24,908 nucleotides of DNA from an uncultured Paludibacter sp. (lineage in GTDB: Bacteria; Bacteroidota; Bacteroidia; Bacteroidales; Paludibacteraceae), in assembly GCA_937927845.1 (NCBI GenBank), contig CALFXE010000239.1:1-24908 (forward strand). Reading direction: 5' to 3'. The notes beneath the pieces are model-generated. The model saw only the letters and a list, made by a program, of their open reading frames with translations. It had not been told where the DNA came from and ran no database searches. Positions 15,010 to 24,553 of this stretch are shown in pieces. The translations under genes were made by a program, and so were the position numbers. Every line of letters begins with the position of its first letter. Positions within the stretch are counted from its first letter, which is position 1.

Positions 15010-16548
15010 CTATCCTGCCCAACCTTCCCGGTCGAGGTTTCTATAATTAATAGCTTCTGCTATATGATATGCACAAATATTCTCTGAACCTTCCAAATCA
15101 GCAATGGTTCTCGAGACTTTTAATATCCTATCGTACGCACGAGCCGACAAATTTAGTCTTTTCATTGCATTTTTCAGCAATTCTGTACCGGATTTATCAG
15201 GATTTGCAAATTTTCGCTGTAATTTTGATGTCATTTGAGCATTACAATACACTCCATCAATATCTTTAAAACGTATTTCCTGAATTTTTCTCGCTTTAAT
15301 AACTCGCTCGCGTATACATTCACTTTTTTCAGCCTCTCTTTGTTCAGATAATTTTTCAAAAGGCACAGGTACAATTTCTATATGAATATCAATTCTGTCG
15401 AGCAGCGGACCGGATATTCTACTTAAATATTTCCTTACACTTCCCGGTGCACAAACACAATCCTTTTCAGGATGGTTATAATATCCACATTGGCAAGGAT
15501 TCATTGATGCAACAAGCATAAAACTCGCCGGATAGTCGACAGCAAATTTCGCTCGTGATATTGAAATCTTTCTATCTTCTAAAGGCTGCCTCATAACCTC
15601 CAATACCGAACGTTTAAACTCAGGTAGCTCATCAAGAAAAAGAACTCCATGATGCGCTAATGATATCTCTCCCGGCTGTGGAAAAGCTCCTCCACCAACT
15701 AAAGCCACATCAGAAATCGTATGATGCGGACTTCTGAACGGACGTTGCGCCACAAGTGCCGTATTTGAATCAATATTACCGGCAACCGAATGAATTTTCG
15801 TGGTTTCTAATGCCTCTTCCAACGTCATGGGTGGCATAATAGTCGGCAAACGCTTAGCCATCATAGATTTACCTGCACCTGGAGGTCCCACTAATATAAT
15901 ATTGTGCGAACCGGCAGCAGCAACTTCAAAAGCTCGTTTTACATTTTCCTGCCCTTTTACATCAGAAAAATCCATCTCTAAGTTTTTGTGAGTATCATAA
16001 AACAGCTCATCTGTATTGACTCTCACAGGCTCTATTGTCGGGTTGCCATTTAACAAAGAAATGACTTCTCTTATATCTTTAACACCATAAACATCAATTC
16101 CGGATACCACAGCAGCCTCTTTTGCATTCTGATAAGGTATTATAAGTCCTTTAAATCCGGCTTCACGAGCTTTTATTGCGATAGGTAATGCCCCTTTTAT
16201 CGGCTTCATACCGCCATCTAAAGAAAGCTCTCCCATCAATAAAAACTTATCCAAACCATCAGATTTTATCTGCTGTGATGCAGCCAATATGCCAACCGCC
16301 AATGGCAAATCATATGCTGAACCTTCTTTTCTTATATCTGCCGGTGCCATATTTATAACTACCTGCATACGTGGAAGTTTCTTTTCTGCAAAAGATAATG
16401 CCGATGCTATTCTCTCATGACTTTCTCTTACTGCATTATCCGGTAATCCGACAATAAGAAATCTGATACCTTGACTGATATTTACCTCTATGGTAACGAC
16501 AGTTGCTGTTATGCCCTGAACAGCTGCTCCAAATGTTTTTACTAACAT
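15010..16548 (-). CDS. comM: ComM/YifB family Mg-chelatase-like AAA+ ATPase
   Basis: A 512-residue protein from the ATG at 16548 (MLVKTFGAAVQGITATVVTI, the conserved N-terminus); an in-frame ATG at 16575 would only add MYNYKSSLT and lies too close to the promoter. An N-terminal Lon-like S5 domain-2 fold region (LPDNAVRESHERI, then KEGSAYDLPLAVGILAAS) leads into the AAA+ core: Walker A GPPGAGKSMMAKRLP (about 221-235), Walker B GVLFLDELPEF, a four-Cys zinc motif in CQCGYYNHPEKDCVC, then SGPLLDRIDIHIE. In Vibrio, ComM is a hexameric helicase that promotes branch migration in natural transformation; in other bacteria its role is less clear. It heads an apparent comM-lpxB-deacylase operon, with a promoter match at 16596-16589. 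Confidence 0.93.
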   Translation of the reverse strand: MLVKTFGAAVQGITATVVTIEVNISQGIRFLIVGLPDNAVRESHERIASALSFAEKKLPRMQVVINMAPADIRKEGSAYDLPLAVGILAASQQIKSDGLDKFLLMGELSLDGGMKPIKGALPIAIKAREAGFKGLIIPYQNAKEAAVVSGIDVYGVKDIREVISLLNGNPTIEPVRVNTDELFYDTHKNLEMDFSDVKGQENVKRAFEVAAAGSHNIILVGPPGAGKSMMAKRLPTIMPPMTLEEALETTKIHSVAGNIDSNTALVAQRPFRSPHHTISDVALVGGGAFPQPGEISLAHHGVLFLDELPEFKRSVLEVMRQPLEDRKISISRAKFAVDYPASFMLVASMNPCQCGYYNHPEKDCVCAPGSVRKYLSRISGPLLDRIDIHIEIVPVPFEKLSEQREAEKSECIRERVIKARKIQEIRFKDIDGVYCNAQMTSKLQRKFANPDKSGTELLKNAMKRLNLSARAYDRILKVSRTIADLEGSENICAYHIAEAINYRNLDREGWAG

Positions 16549-16588
16549 AGTTAATGATGATTTATAATTATACAAACAGTAACGGGCA

Positions 16589-16596
16589 CAAAAGTA
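16589..16596 (-). promoter_or_regulatory. Promoter -7 element for the comM-lpxB operon
   Basis: The minus strand reads TACTTTTG from 16596 to 16589 (TAnnTTTG), identical to the lysS element. Transcription would begin near 16583, 35 bases before the comM ATG at 16548. Confidence 0.55.
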
Positions 16597-16621
16597 CTAT
16601 TTATTTAAGATAACTCGCATA

Positions 16622-16657
16622 CGTAAAAAGTAAAAAAGCAAGTAAAAGGTAAAAAGT
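16622..16657 (+). repeat. Short tandem array of GTAAAAAG-like units
   Basis: The gap between pyrG and comM contains GTAAAAAGTAAAAAAGCAAG followed by TAAAAGGTAAAAAG: four or five units of 7-9 bases. Another short tandem array with its own unit, placed in an intergenic gap like those at 9479, 10606 and 12001. No coding potential. Confidence 0.6.
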
Positions 16658-16677
16658 TTTAAGGCTTTTAGTGTAAT

Positions 16678-18291
16678 TTACCAATTACTGCTACTTGCTG
16701 CCTTCACAAAACTGATAAATAATGGGTGCGGATTCTCAATGGTACTGCTATACTCAGGATGAAATTGTGTACCAATATACCATTTATGTGAAGTAAGTTC
16801 AATGACCTCAACTAAATTTGTATTCTCATTTATACCGCTACAAATCATTCCATTTTTTTCAAATTCTTCTCTGAAAGAACTATTAAACTCATAGCGATGA
16901 CGATGGCGTTCGTTAATAGATTTTTTTCCGTAAATATCAAATACTTTTGAACCTTCTTTCAGTGTACATTGATATGCTCCCAAACGCATACTTCCTCCTA
17001 AATTGAGAATATTCTTCTGTTCATCCATAATATCAACGATTTTGTGCGATGTATCAGGATCTATTTCCGTACTATTTGCATCAGTATATCCCAATACATT
17101 TCGGGCAAATTCGATTGACATGGTTTGCATACCCAGACAAATACCAAAACATGGAAGATTATGTTCACGAGCATATCGTAATGCCAGAAACTTACCTTCT
17201 ATACCACGATTTCCAAAGCCCGGTGCGACTACAATACCATGTAAATTACTGAAAGTCTTATCAATATTGTCAGCAGTCAAGTTATCTGACAGTATGTATT
17301 CTAATTTTAATTTTCTATCATTATAAGCACTTGCCTGTATAAGTGATTCAATGATTGATTTATACGCATCCGGCAACTGAACATACTTTCCAACCAAACC
17401 AATACGTACTGTCTGTTCTGCTTTCTCAAGTTTATTCAGGAAACAGTTCCAACTTGTCATATCAGCCTGGCGAACTTCTGAGATATTGAACCCCATTTTC
17501 GACAATACAACTTCATCTAATTTTTCATTTTGCATATTTATCGGAACACGATAGATATTTGGTACATCGATAGACTGCATCACTGCTTCAGGTTCAACAT
17601 TGCAAAACAAAGCAACTTTGTTACGTATATCTTTTGAAATATCATGCTCGGTACGCAACACAAGCACATCAGGCTGCACACCCTGTTCTTGCAACATCTT
17701 AACAGAATGTTGAGTTGGTTTCGTTTTAAGTTCTTTTGCTGCTGATAGATACGGAACATAAGTAAGATGAATATTTAAGCAGTTTTTGCCAAGTTCCCAA
17801 CGTAATTGACGCACGCTTTCGATGTAAGGCAACGATTCGATATCTCCTACCGTTCCGCCTATTTCAGTTATTACAAAATCTACTTCTGAAGTATTCCCCA
17901 AGAATTGTATATTCCGCTTTATCTCATCAGTAATATGAGGTATGACCTGTATTGTTTTTCCAAGAAATTCTCCCCTACGTTCTTTTTTAATAACACTCTC
18001 ATAAATTCGTCCGGTGGTGATATTATTTGCTTTATGGGTTTCTATATTCAAAAATCGCTCGTAATGTCCAAGATCCAAATCAGCTTCATGTCCATCCACA
18101 GTTACATAACACTCACCGTGTTCGTATGGATTTAGCGTTCCGGAATCTATGTTGATATAGGGGTCGAGTTTTTGGTTGGTGACTTTAAAGCCTCTTGCTT
18201 GCAAGAGTTTTCCGAGAGAAGCGGCAATAATTCCTTTGCCTAACGATGAAGCAACTCCACCGGTTACGAATATGTACCTCGTTGCCTTCAT
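16678..18291 (-). CDS. pyrG: CTP synthase
   Basis: Converts UTP to CTP using ATP and glutamine; cytosolic tetramer, allosterically activated by GTP and inhibited by CTP. 537 residues, standard length. The N-terminal synthase domain begins TRYIFVTGGVASSLGKGIIA (4-23, P-loop) and has DPYINIDSGTLNPYEHGE (43-60) with the UTP/CTP and magnesium-binding region. The C-terminal class I glutamine amidotransferase domain carries the nucleophile Cys385 in PCFGICLGMQTM and the His511-Glu513 pair in GTQFHPEYSS. The GAT glycine loop is VVAPGFGNRGIEGK. A promoter match lies 70 bases upstream. The gap to comM contains only a short repeat array and the comM promoter, so the two are likely separate units. Confidence 0.98.
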   Translation of the reverse strand: MKATRYIFVTGGVASSLGKGIIAASLGKLLQARGFKVTNQKLDPYINIDSGTLNPYEHGECYVTVDGHEADLDLGHYERFLNIETHKANNITTGRIYESVIKKERRGEFLGKTIQVIPHITDEIKRNIQFLGNTSEVDFVITEIGGTVGDIESLPYIESVRQLRWELGKNCLNIHLTYVPYLSAAKELKTKPTQHSVKMLQEQGVQPDVLVLRTEHDISKDIRNKVALFCNVEPEAVMQSIDVPNIYRVPINMQNEKLDEVVLSKMGFNISEVRQADMTSWNCFLNKLEKAEQTVRIGLVGKYVQLPDAYKSIIESLIQASAYNDRKLKLEYILSDNLTADNIDKTFSNLHGIVVAPGFGNRGIEGKFLALRYAREHNLPCFGICLGMQTMSIEFARNVLGYTDANSTEIDPDTSHKIVDIMDEQKNILNLGGSMRLGAYQCTLKEGSKVFDIYGKKSINERHRHRYEFNSSFREEFEKNGMICSGINENTNLVEVIELTSHKWYIGTQFHPEYSSTIENPHPLFISFVKAASSSNW

Positions 18292-18360
18292 TTATTCTTA
18301 AATATCATATCGGTTGTGTTTATTTTTTCTATCGAAAAAAGAGATTTTCTTTTCCGGCTA

Positions 18361-18368
18361 CAAAATTA
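18361..18368 (-). promoter_or_regulatory. Promoter -7 element for pyrG
   Basis: The minus strand reads TAATTTTG from 18368 to 18361 (TAnnTTTG), with a predicted leader of about 63 bases before the ATG at 18291. The 12-base context GGCTACAAAATT (plus strand) is the same as at the TPR-ribH promoter. I saw no attenuator-like hairpin in the leader. Confidence 0.5.
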
Positions 18369-18483
18369 CGATTTTGACATGAAAATTATATTATAGTTAG
18401 ATTATATATTTATATTTTTTTTTGACATAATCAATCTACTCTATCAACTATTAAGCAATTTCAAATAGGATAACCAAAGAATA

Positions 18484-18565
18484 GTACGCTGATAACGCTG
18501 ATTTTCAAACGCTGATTTATAATCTGTGTATATCAGCGTTGCTTGTATCCGCTTTATCAGCGTAC
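18484..18565 (-). repeat. Nested inverted repeats built on the octamer ACGCTGAT, after gltD
   Basis: The octamer ACGCTGAT occurs three times on the plus strand (18486-18493, 18495-18502, 18509-18516) and twice inverted as ATCAGCGT (18532-18539, 18556-18563). The outer arms are perfect over 12 bases: GTACGCTGATAA (18484-18495) with TTATCAGCGTAC (18554-18565). An inner stem pairs 18508-18516 with 18532-18540. It begins 12 bases past the gltD stop, so it could end the gltBD transcript, but the following bases are only modestly T-rich. Similar AATCTG/ATCAGCGT sequences recur in Bacteroidota intergenic DNA as I recall, so it may be a dispersed repeat. The rest of 18292-18577 holds only the pyrG promoter. 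Confidence 0.75.
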
Positions 18566-18577
18566 CAACAATATACT

Positions 18578-19996
18578 CTACATCATCAAATATTCATCTA
18601 TCTTTTTGGCTGCTTTGCGTCCTGAATCGATAGCGCGAACTACAAGGCTTGCGCCCAGAGCGGCATCGCCGGCAGCAAACACTTTGACTACGCTCGATTG
18701 ATTGGGTGAAAATGTTTTTACATTGCCGCGAATGTCGTATTCAATACCCAACTGATTAAGTAATCCTTCATGAACCGGCGATATAAATCCCATCGATAGC
18801 AGTACCAAATCAGCTTTGATAATTTCGGGTGTGCCGACTTCTTTCATTGTCATTCGACCGTTTTCTTTCACCCATTCCACTTCTACTACCTCCACACCGG
18901 TAACTTTGCCGTTGCTGCCGATAAAACGTTTGGAAGCCAAAGACCATCGCCGCTCGCAACCTTCTTCGTGCGAGCTTGATGTTTTTAGCACCATCGGATA
19001 TGATGCAGGCCATGGTGTCTCAGGGTTGTTGCCGATAGGCGGTTTGGGTAAAATCTCAATTTGAGTTACACGCTCGGCTTTATGACGCACAGAAGTACCC
19101 ACACAATCGGAGCCTGTGTCGCCACCACCGATGACTAACACATGCTTTCCTTTTGCAGAAATCAAATCATCATCAGCGATTGCTGTACCAGCCACTATCC
19201 GGTTTTGCTGTTGGAGGAGTTCTAATGCAAAATGAATCCCTCTCATTTCGCGACCTTCAATTGGTAAATCACGTGGTTTCCCGGCACCAACTGCCAAACA
19301 GATTGCATCGTAGTCGGCAAGCAATTTTTCGGCTGAAATATCTTTGCCAATCTCCATATTTACTTTGAAAACGACTCCTTCTTCACGCAATACAGAAACG
19401 CGCCTTTCTACAATTCCCTTGTTCAGTTTGAAATCCGGAATACCCAAGCGGAGCAATCCACCAATCACTTCATCTTTTTCGAAAACAGTAACCATATGTC
19501 CCTTCTGATTAAGTATATCAGCAGCAGCCAATCCTGCCGGTCCCGAACCGACTACTGCCACTTTTTTGCCGGTTTGTTTTTTTGGTATACGCGGTTTTAC
19601 AAATCCTTCCAAAAAAGCACGTTCAGCAACCGCTGCTTCGTTCTCACGAATAGTTACAGGCTCTTTGGATATTGCCAACACACACGATTTCTCGCAGGGA
19701 GCAGGACATATTCGTCCGGTAAATTCAGGAAAGTTATTGGTCTCAAACAAAATTTCATATGCTTCCTGCCATTTTCCCTTGTATATTGCATCCTGCCATT
19801 CGGGCATTTTGTTTCCAAGCGGGCAAGCCCAATGACAAAACGGGATGCCACAGTCCATACAGCGAGATGCTTGCAGCATACGGTCTTCCGTATTTAAAGT
19901 CTGCTCCACTTCGCCGTAATCAGCAATGCGATCGAGAACAGGACGATAGCCTGCCTCTTTTCTATTTATATTTAAAAATGCTTTCGGATTTCCCAT
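18578..19996 (-). CDS. gltD: Glutamate synthase (NADPH), small subunit
   Basis: Delivers electrons from NADPH through FAD and two 4Fe-4S clusters to the large subunit GltB. 472 residues, usual length. The N-terminal cluster region shows SRCMDCGIPFCHWACPLGNK (44-63) and GRICPAPCEKSCVLA (93-107). The FAD-binding Rossmann motif is VAVVGSGPAGLAAADIL (145-161), and the NADPH-binding one VLVIGGGDTGSDCVGTS. The C-terminal FAD block is KVFAAGDAALGASLVVRAID. The start at 19996 lies 12 bases after the gltB stop, in the same direction, so the two subunits form one operon. The start MGNPKAFLNINRKEAGYRPV matches the family. Confidence 0.97.
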   Translation of the reverse strand: MGNPKAFLNINRKEAGYRPVLDRIADYGEVEQTLNTEDRMLQASRCMDCGIPFCHWACPLGNKMPEWQDAIYKGKWQEAYEILFETNNFPEFTGRICPAPCEKSCVLAISKEPVTIRENEAAVAERAFLEGFVKPRIPKKQTGKKVAVVGSGPAGLAAADILNQKGHMVTVFEKDEVIGGLLRLGIPDFKLNKGIVERRVSVLREEGVVFKVNMEIGKDISAEKLLADYDAICLAVGAGKPRDLPIEGREMRGIHFALELLQQQNRIVAGTAIADDDLISAKGKHVLVIGGGDTGSDCVGTSVRHKAERVTQIEILPKPPIGNNPETPWPASYPMVLKTSSSHEEGCERRWSLASKRFIGSNGKVTGVEVVEVEWVKENGRMTMKEVGTPEIIKADLVLLSMGFISPVHEGLLNQLGIEYDIRGNVKTFSPNQSSVVKVFAAGDAALGASLVVRAIDSGRKAAKKIDEYLMM

Positions 19997-20008
19997 GTCT
20001 TCAAATAT

Positions 20009-23000
20009 TTAATCATATTGAACTTGTGCAATCTTTTGTTTGATTGCTTCTATTTTCTCTTCCTGTAACACTTTTTTGTACTCAATAGGAGTTACTTTGA
20101 TAAAATGTTTCAGATATTCATCCCAGTTTTCTAAAATACGCTTTGCGAGCGGACTTCCGGTGTGCTGTGCATGTTTTATAATCAACCCTTGCAGTTCTCG
20201 GCTATCTGCTTTATCTTCAATCAGTGTTAGTTCAACCATTTCCATATTGCAGAAATAATCGAAATTACCTTCCATATCGAGCACATAAGCAATACCGCCG
20301 CTCATTCCTGCACCGAAGTTTTTACCGGTTTTGCCTAACACTACTGTACGTCCACCAGTCATATATTCGCAGCAATGATCGCCCACGCCCTCCACTACGG
20401 CAATTGCACCACTATTTCGCACACAAAAACGCTCGCCTGCATGTCCGTTGATATATATTTCGCCGGAAGTAGCACCATAGAGTAGAGTATTGCCCACAAT
20501 CGTATTATCTTCGGGTTTAAACGTGCTGCCTTTTGGCGGCACAACTGCTATACGCCCTCCTGAAAGTCCTTTACCGAGATAGTCGTTGGCTTCACCTTCA
20601 AGATAAAAGGAAATGCCGTGTGCGAGAAAAGCACCGTAACTTTGTCCGGCTGAACCCTTAAAACGAATATTGATAGTATTCTCAGGCAATCCTACATTAC
20701 CGTATCTTTTGGCAACTTCGCCCGAAAGCATAGCACCTACTGATCGATCGGTATTGGCAATGCCAACCGTTATTTCTACCGGCAACGCTTGTTCGATAGC
20801 GATATTGGCTTTCCTGATAAGCTGATGGTCAAGCACCTTTTCAATCTTATGGTCTTGCATGAAGACATTGCGAATCGGATTGCTGTTTTCTTTTTGAAAA
20901 GAAAGCATTTTAGAAAAATCTAATTGCCGAGCTTTGGGGTGTGAGTCGAAAGTTTTCATCTCGATTAAATCTGAACGACCGATAATTTCATTCATACTCC
21001 GGAAACCCATTTCAGCCAAAATCTCACGTACTTCCTGCGCCAAAAAGGTAAAGAAATTAATCAGATATTCGTGCTTTCCGGTGAAACGGGCGCGAAGTCT
21101 TTCATCCTGCGTGGCAACACCTACCGGACAGGTATTCAGGTGACATTTGCGCATCATCACACAACCCAGCACAATAAGCGCACTCGTAGCAAAACCGTAT
21201 TCTTCAGCACCAAGAAGTGCAGAAACTACAATGTCTTTACCGGTTTTAAGCTGTCCGTCAGTCTGCAATTTTACAAATCCGCGTAAGTTATTCATCACCA
21301 ATGTTTGTTGCGTTTCGGCGAGACCGAGTTCGCCTGCCATACCCGCATGTTTGATAGAGCTGAGCGGACTTGCACCTGTTCCGCCTTCGGCACCACTGAT
21401 CACGATACGGTCGGCTTTAGCTTTTGCCACGCCGGCAGCAACAGTACCTACACCATTTTCCGACACCAATTTTACACTGATTTCAGCTTGCGGATTGATA
21501 TTTTTCAAGTCGAAAATAAGCTGAGCAAGATCTTCAATAGAATAAATATCATGATGGGGTGGCGGAGAAATAAGGGTAATACCCGGAATGGAATGACGCG
21601 TTTCGGCAATAATTTTATTCACTTTAAAGCCGGGTAACTGTCCGCCCTCACCCGGTTTCGCACCTTGTGCAACTTTTATCTGTAACTCATCAGCATTGAC
21701 TAAATACTCGGCTGTAACACCAAACCGTCCGGAAGCTATTTGCTTAATAGCACTTCTACGACTTAGTCCATCCTCGCCCACTTTGAAGCGTTCGGGATTT
21801 TCGCCACCTTCACCGGTATTGCTTCGTCCGTGCAAGATATTTAGTGCAACTGCCAAAGCTTCGTGCGCCTCTTTGCTAATTGAGCCGAACGACATAGCTC
21901 CCGTAACAAAGCGTTTCGTGATATTTTCAACAGGTTCAACTTCTGAAATATCTATAGGATTACGTTTATAAATCAGGAAGTCACGTAGGAAAATAGGTTC
22001 GGATTTTTCATTCACCGTTTGGGTAAATTCCTTAAACTGAAGATAATCACCAAGGCGAGTGGCTATTTGAAGTTTCGAAATAGTCTCCGGATTCCATGCA
22101 TGCGACTCACCATCATTACGATAGGCATATACTCCTGCATTTTGCAGCAGTTGGTCTTCATCAGAATAGAAACCTTCGGCATGTCGAATCAGAATATCTT
22201 TTGCAATATCTTCCAGACCGATACCGCCAATGCGAGCTATCATACCTCGAAAATACTTATCGAGCAGTTCTTGACGAATACCTGCGACTTCAAATATCTG
22301 TGCCCCACGATAACTTTGCAAAGTCGAGATACCCATTTTCGACAGAACTTTCAGCAAACCTTTATTGATAGATTTGACATAGTTTTTCTCGGCAGTATGA
22401 AAATCCAATTGAAGTTCGTGCTTGTTAACCAATTCATTCAGTGCAGAAAATGCCATATAAGGATTTACAGCAGATGCACCAAAACCGAACAATAGTGCAA
22501 AGTGCATCACCTCACGCGCTTCGGCAGTTTCCGCCACAATAGCTATTTGCATACGGCGACGTTTTTCAATCAAATAATGGTGAACAGCCGACACAGCAAG
22601 CAGCGAAGGAATAGGCGCTTGTTTTTCATTCACACCTCGATCGCTCAAGATAATGTAATGATATCCATCAATAACAGCCTGTTCCGCTTGATTACACAAA
22701 TCAGTTAAAGCAGCTTCTAAAATTTTTGTTTGCTTCGACAAACTATCTCCTTTCGACACATCAAAAAGCATAGGTATTATCTTGGTTTTAAAACCTTTAT
22801 ATCCCAAATGGGTTAGAATATCTAATTCTTCGTTGCGGATAACCGGACTTTCGAGTTTTAGCATTTTGCAAAGTTCGGGAGTCGGCTGCAACTGGTTAGC
22901 CTCCTGTGCCCCGATATAAAGTGCAAGCGACATCACCAACTCCTCGCGCAAAGGGTCAATCGGCGGATTGGTAACTTGTGCAAACAATTGCCGAAAATAG

Positions 23001-24511
23001 TTGAAAAGAAGTTGAGGCTTAGTAGATAAAACAGCTAAGGGTGTATCGTTACCCATCGAGCCGACCGGTTCCTTACCATCGGAAGCCATCGGTGCAATGA
23101 TATGTTCGATATCTTCTTTTGAATAACCAAAAGTCTTCAATAATTTTTGATGATCTTTTACATCATGGCTTACCTTTCGACCTGAAGAAATATTATTTAG
23201 CATAATCCGGTTTTTCGACAACCATTCGGAGTATGGCAGAGCTGAAGCCAATTCTTCTTTAATTTCCGAATCGTAATAAATCGCACCTTCCTGCGTGTCC
23301 ACCATCAGCATTTTACCCGGTTGCAATCGACCTTTTTCCTTAATTTCAGAAGCTTCAAAGGGAAGAACACCAGCTTCGGAAGCAATTATGAGTGTGTCGT
23401 TATTGGTTAGAAGATAACGTGCAGGTCGCAATCCATTCCTATCCAACATACCGCCGGCGTACCGTCCATCAGTGAAAAGCAGTGTAGCGGGACCATCCCA
23501 TGGCTCCATGATAATGCTGTGATATTCGTAGAAAGCCTTCAACTCGTTGGAAATAGGATTTTTATCATTCCAACTTTCGGGTACGAGCATTGCTAATGCG
23601 TGCGGCAGACTTTTCCCCGACATCACTAAAAATTCCAATGCATTATCTAAGGAAGCACTATCGCTCATGCCCGGTTGAATAATAGGAAAAATATCTTCAG
23701 AATTACCTAATTCAGTTGCCGATAGAATACTTTCGCGAGCAGTCATCCAGTAGCGATTACCACGAATAGTGTTAATCTCACCGTTATGCCCAAGTAAGCG
23801 AAACGGCTGAGCTAAATCCCACGAAGGAAAAGTATTGGTGCTGAAGCGTGAATGTACCAATGCCAGCGCACTTGTGAAATAAGGACTGCTCAAGTCGATG
23901 AAATATTCACGAAGCTGTGTTGAAGTCAGCATCCCCTTATATACAATTCGCTGTGAAGATAGGCTCACCACATAGAAACTACGTTTGTCGGTCAGTATCG
24001 ATTGAGCAATTTTCTTCTCCAATTTCTTGCGAACGATATAAAGCTTTGTTTCCAACAGTTCGCCGTTGCTGATTCCTGTTACGAATATCTGCTTGATATC
24101 AGGCTCGTTAGCGCGTGATATTTCGCCAAGTGTGTTACTATTGACCGGCACATCACGCACAGCAAGAAGATTCAGACCGTCAGCAATCAGAGTATCTTCC
24201 AGCATCTTCATGCAAAGTGCTGCCTGATCTTCTTCTTTTGGGAGAAAGATAAGACCTGTACCGTATTTGCCCTTCTCAGGCACCGGGATACCTTGCAGCA
24301 GAATAAACTCATGTGGGATTTGGAGCATAATACCTGCACCATCACCTGTTTTGACATCAGCACTTTCGGCTCCACGATGTAACATATTTTCAAGCACTTG
24401 CAGACCATTTTCAACTATATCGTGCGACTTTCCACCATGTACATCAACCAACAACCCAACACCACAAGCATCATGTTCAAATTCAGGATTATATAAATTA
24501 TGATATTTCAT
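20009..24511 (-). CDS. gltB: Glutamate synthase (NADPH), large subunit
   Basis: Transfers the amide of glutamine to 2-oxoglutarate, giving two glutamates; ammonia travels through an internal tunnel between two active sites. 1500 residues, the normal bacterial alpha-subunit length. It has a 15-residue propeptide before the Ntn nucleophile, Cys16 in FEHDACGVGLLVDVHG, then a class II glutaminase domain (to about 420) with HSRFSTNTFPSWDLAQPFR and LGHNGEINTIRGNRYW. A central domain follows, then the FMN domain (about 800-1200) with GAMSFGSISKEAHEALA and SGAEGGTGASPLSS. The 3Fe-4S loop is CVMMRKCHLNTCPVGVATQ (about 1114-1132). The C-terminal GXGXG beta-helix has GLSGGRIAVVPP and GAGMSGGIAYVLD. It precedes gltD by 12 bases. 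No TAnnTTTG match lies in the first 130 bases upstream. Confidence 0.98.
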   Translation of the reverse strand: MKYHNLYNPEFEHDACGVGLLVDVHGGKSHDIVENGLQVLENMLHRGAESADVKTGDGAGIMLQIPHEFILLQGIPVPEKGKYGTGLIFLPKEEDQAALCMKMLEDTLIADGLNLLAVRDVPVNSNTLGEISRANEPDIKQIFVTGISNGELLETKLYIVRKKLEKKIAQSILTDKRSFYVVSLSSQRIVYKGMLTSTQLREYFIDLSSPYFTSALALVHSRFSTNTFPSWDLAQPFRLLGHNGEINTIRGNRYWMTARESILSATELGNSEDIFPIIQPGMSDSASLDNALEFLVMSGKSLPHALAMLVPESWNDKNPISNELKAFYEYHSIIMEPWDGPATLLFTDGRYAGGMLDRNGLRPARYLLTNNDTLIIASEAGVLPFEASEIKEKGRLQPGKMLMVDTQEGAIYYDSEIKEELASALPYSEWLSKNRIMLNNISSGRKVSHDVKDHQKLLKTFGYSKEDIEHIIAPMASDGKEPVGSMGNDTPLAVLSTKPQLLFNYFRQLFAQVTNPPIDPLREELVMSLALYIGAQEANQLQPTPELCKMLKLESPVIRNEELDILTHLGYKGFKTKIIPMLFDVSKGDSLSKQTKILEAALTDLCNQAEQAVIDGYHYIILSDRGVNEKQAPIPSLLAVSAVHHYLIEKRRRMQIAIVAETAEAREVMHFALLFGFGASAVNPYMAFSALNELVNKHELQLDFHTAEKNYVKSINKGLLKVLSKMGISTLQSYRGAQIFEVAGIRQELLDKYFRGMIARIGGIGLEDIAKDILIRHAEGFYSDEDQLLQNAGVYAYRNDGESHAWNPETISKLQIATRLGDYLQFKEFTQTVNEKSEPIFLRDFLIYKRNPIDISEVEPVENITKRFVTGAMSFGSISKEAHEALAVALNILHGRSNTGEGGENPERFKVGEDGLSRRSAIKQIASGRFGVTAEYLVNADELQIKVAQGAKPGEGGQLPGFKVNKIIAETRHSIPGITLISPPPHHDIYSIEDLAQLIFDLKNINPQAEISVKLVSENGVGTVAAGVAKAKADRIVISGAEGGTGASPLSSIKHAGMAGELGLAETQQTLVMNNLRGFVKLQTDGQLKTGKDIVVSALLGAEEYGFATSALIVLGCVMMRKCHLNTCPVGVATQDERLRARFTGKHEYLINFFTFLAQEVREILAEMGFRSMNEIIGRSDLIEMKTFDSHPKARQLDFSKMLSFQKENSNPIRNVFMQDHKIEKVLDHQLIRKANIAIEQALPVEITVGIANTDRSVGAMLSGEVAKRYGNVGLPENTINIRFKGSAGQSYGAFLAHGISFYLEGEANDYLGKGLSGGRIAVVPPKGSTFKPEDNTIVGNTLLYGATSGEIYINGHAGERFCVRNSGAIAVVEGVGDHCCEYMTGGRTVVLGKTGKNFGAGMSGGIAYVLDMEGNFDYFCNMEMVELTLIEDKADSRELQGLIIKHAQHTGSPLAKRILENWDEYLKHFIKVTPIEYKKVLQEEKIEAIKQKIAQVQYD

Positions 24512-24553
24512 CTTTTCTGACCTTTAAAAATTAAGACTAAATATGACTGTACA

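Noticed and set aside
20040..24503. Many plus-strand frames across the gltB region
   Set aside because: They lie opposite a full-length, motif-confirmed gltB and encode Cys/His/Arg-rich or low-complexity peptides typical of antisense frames.
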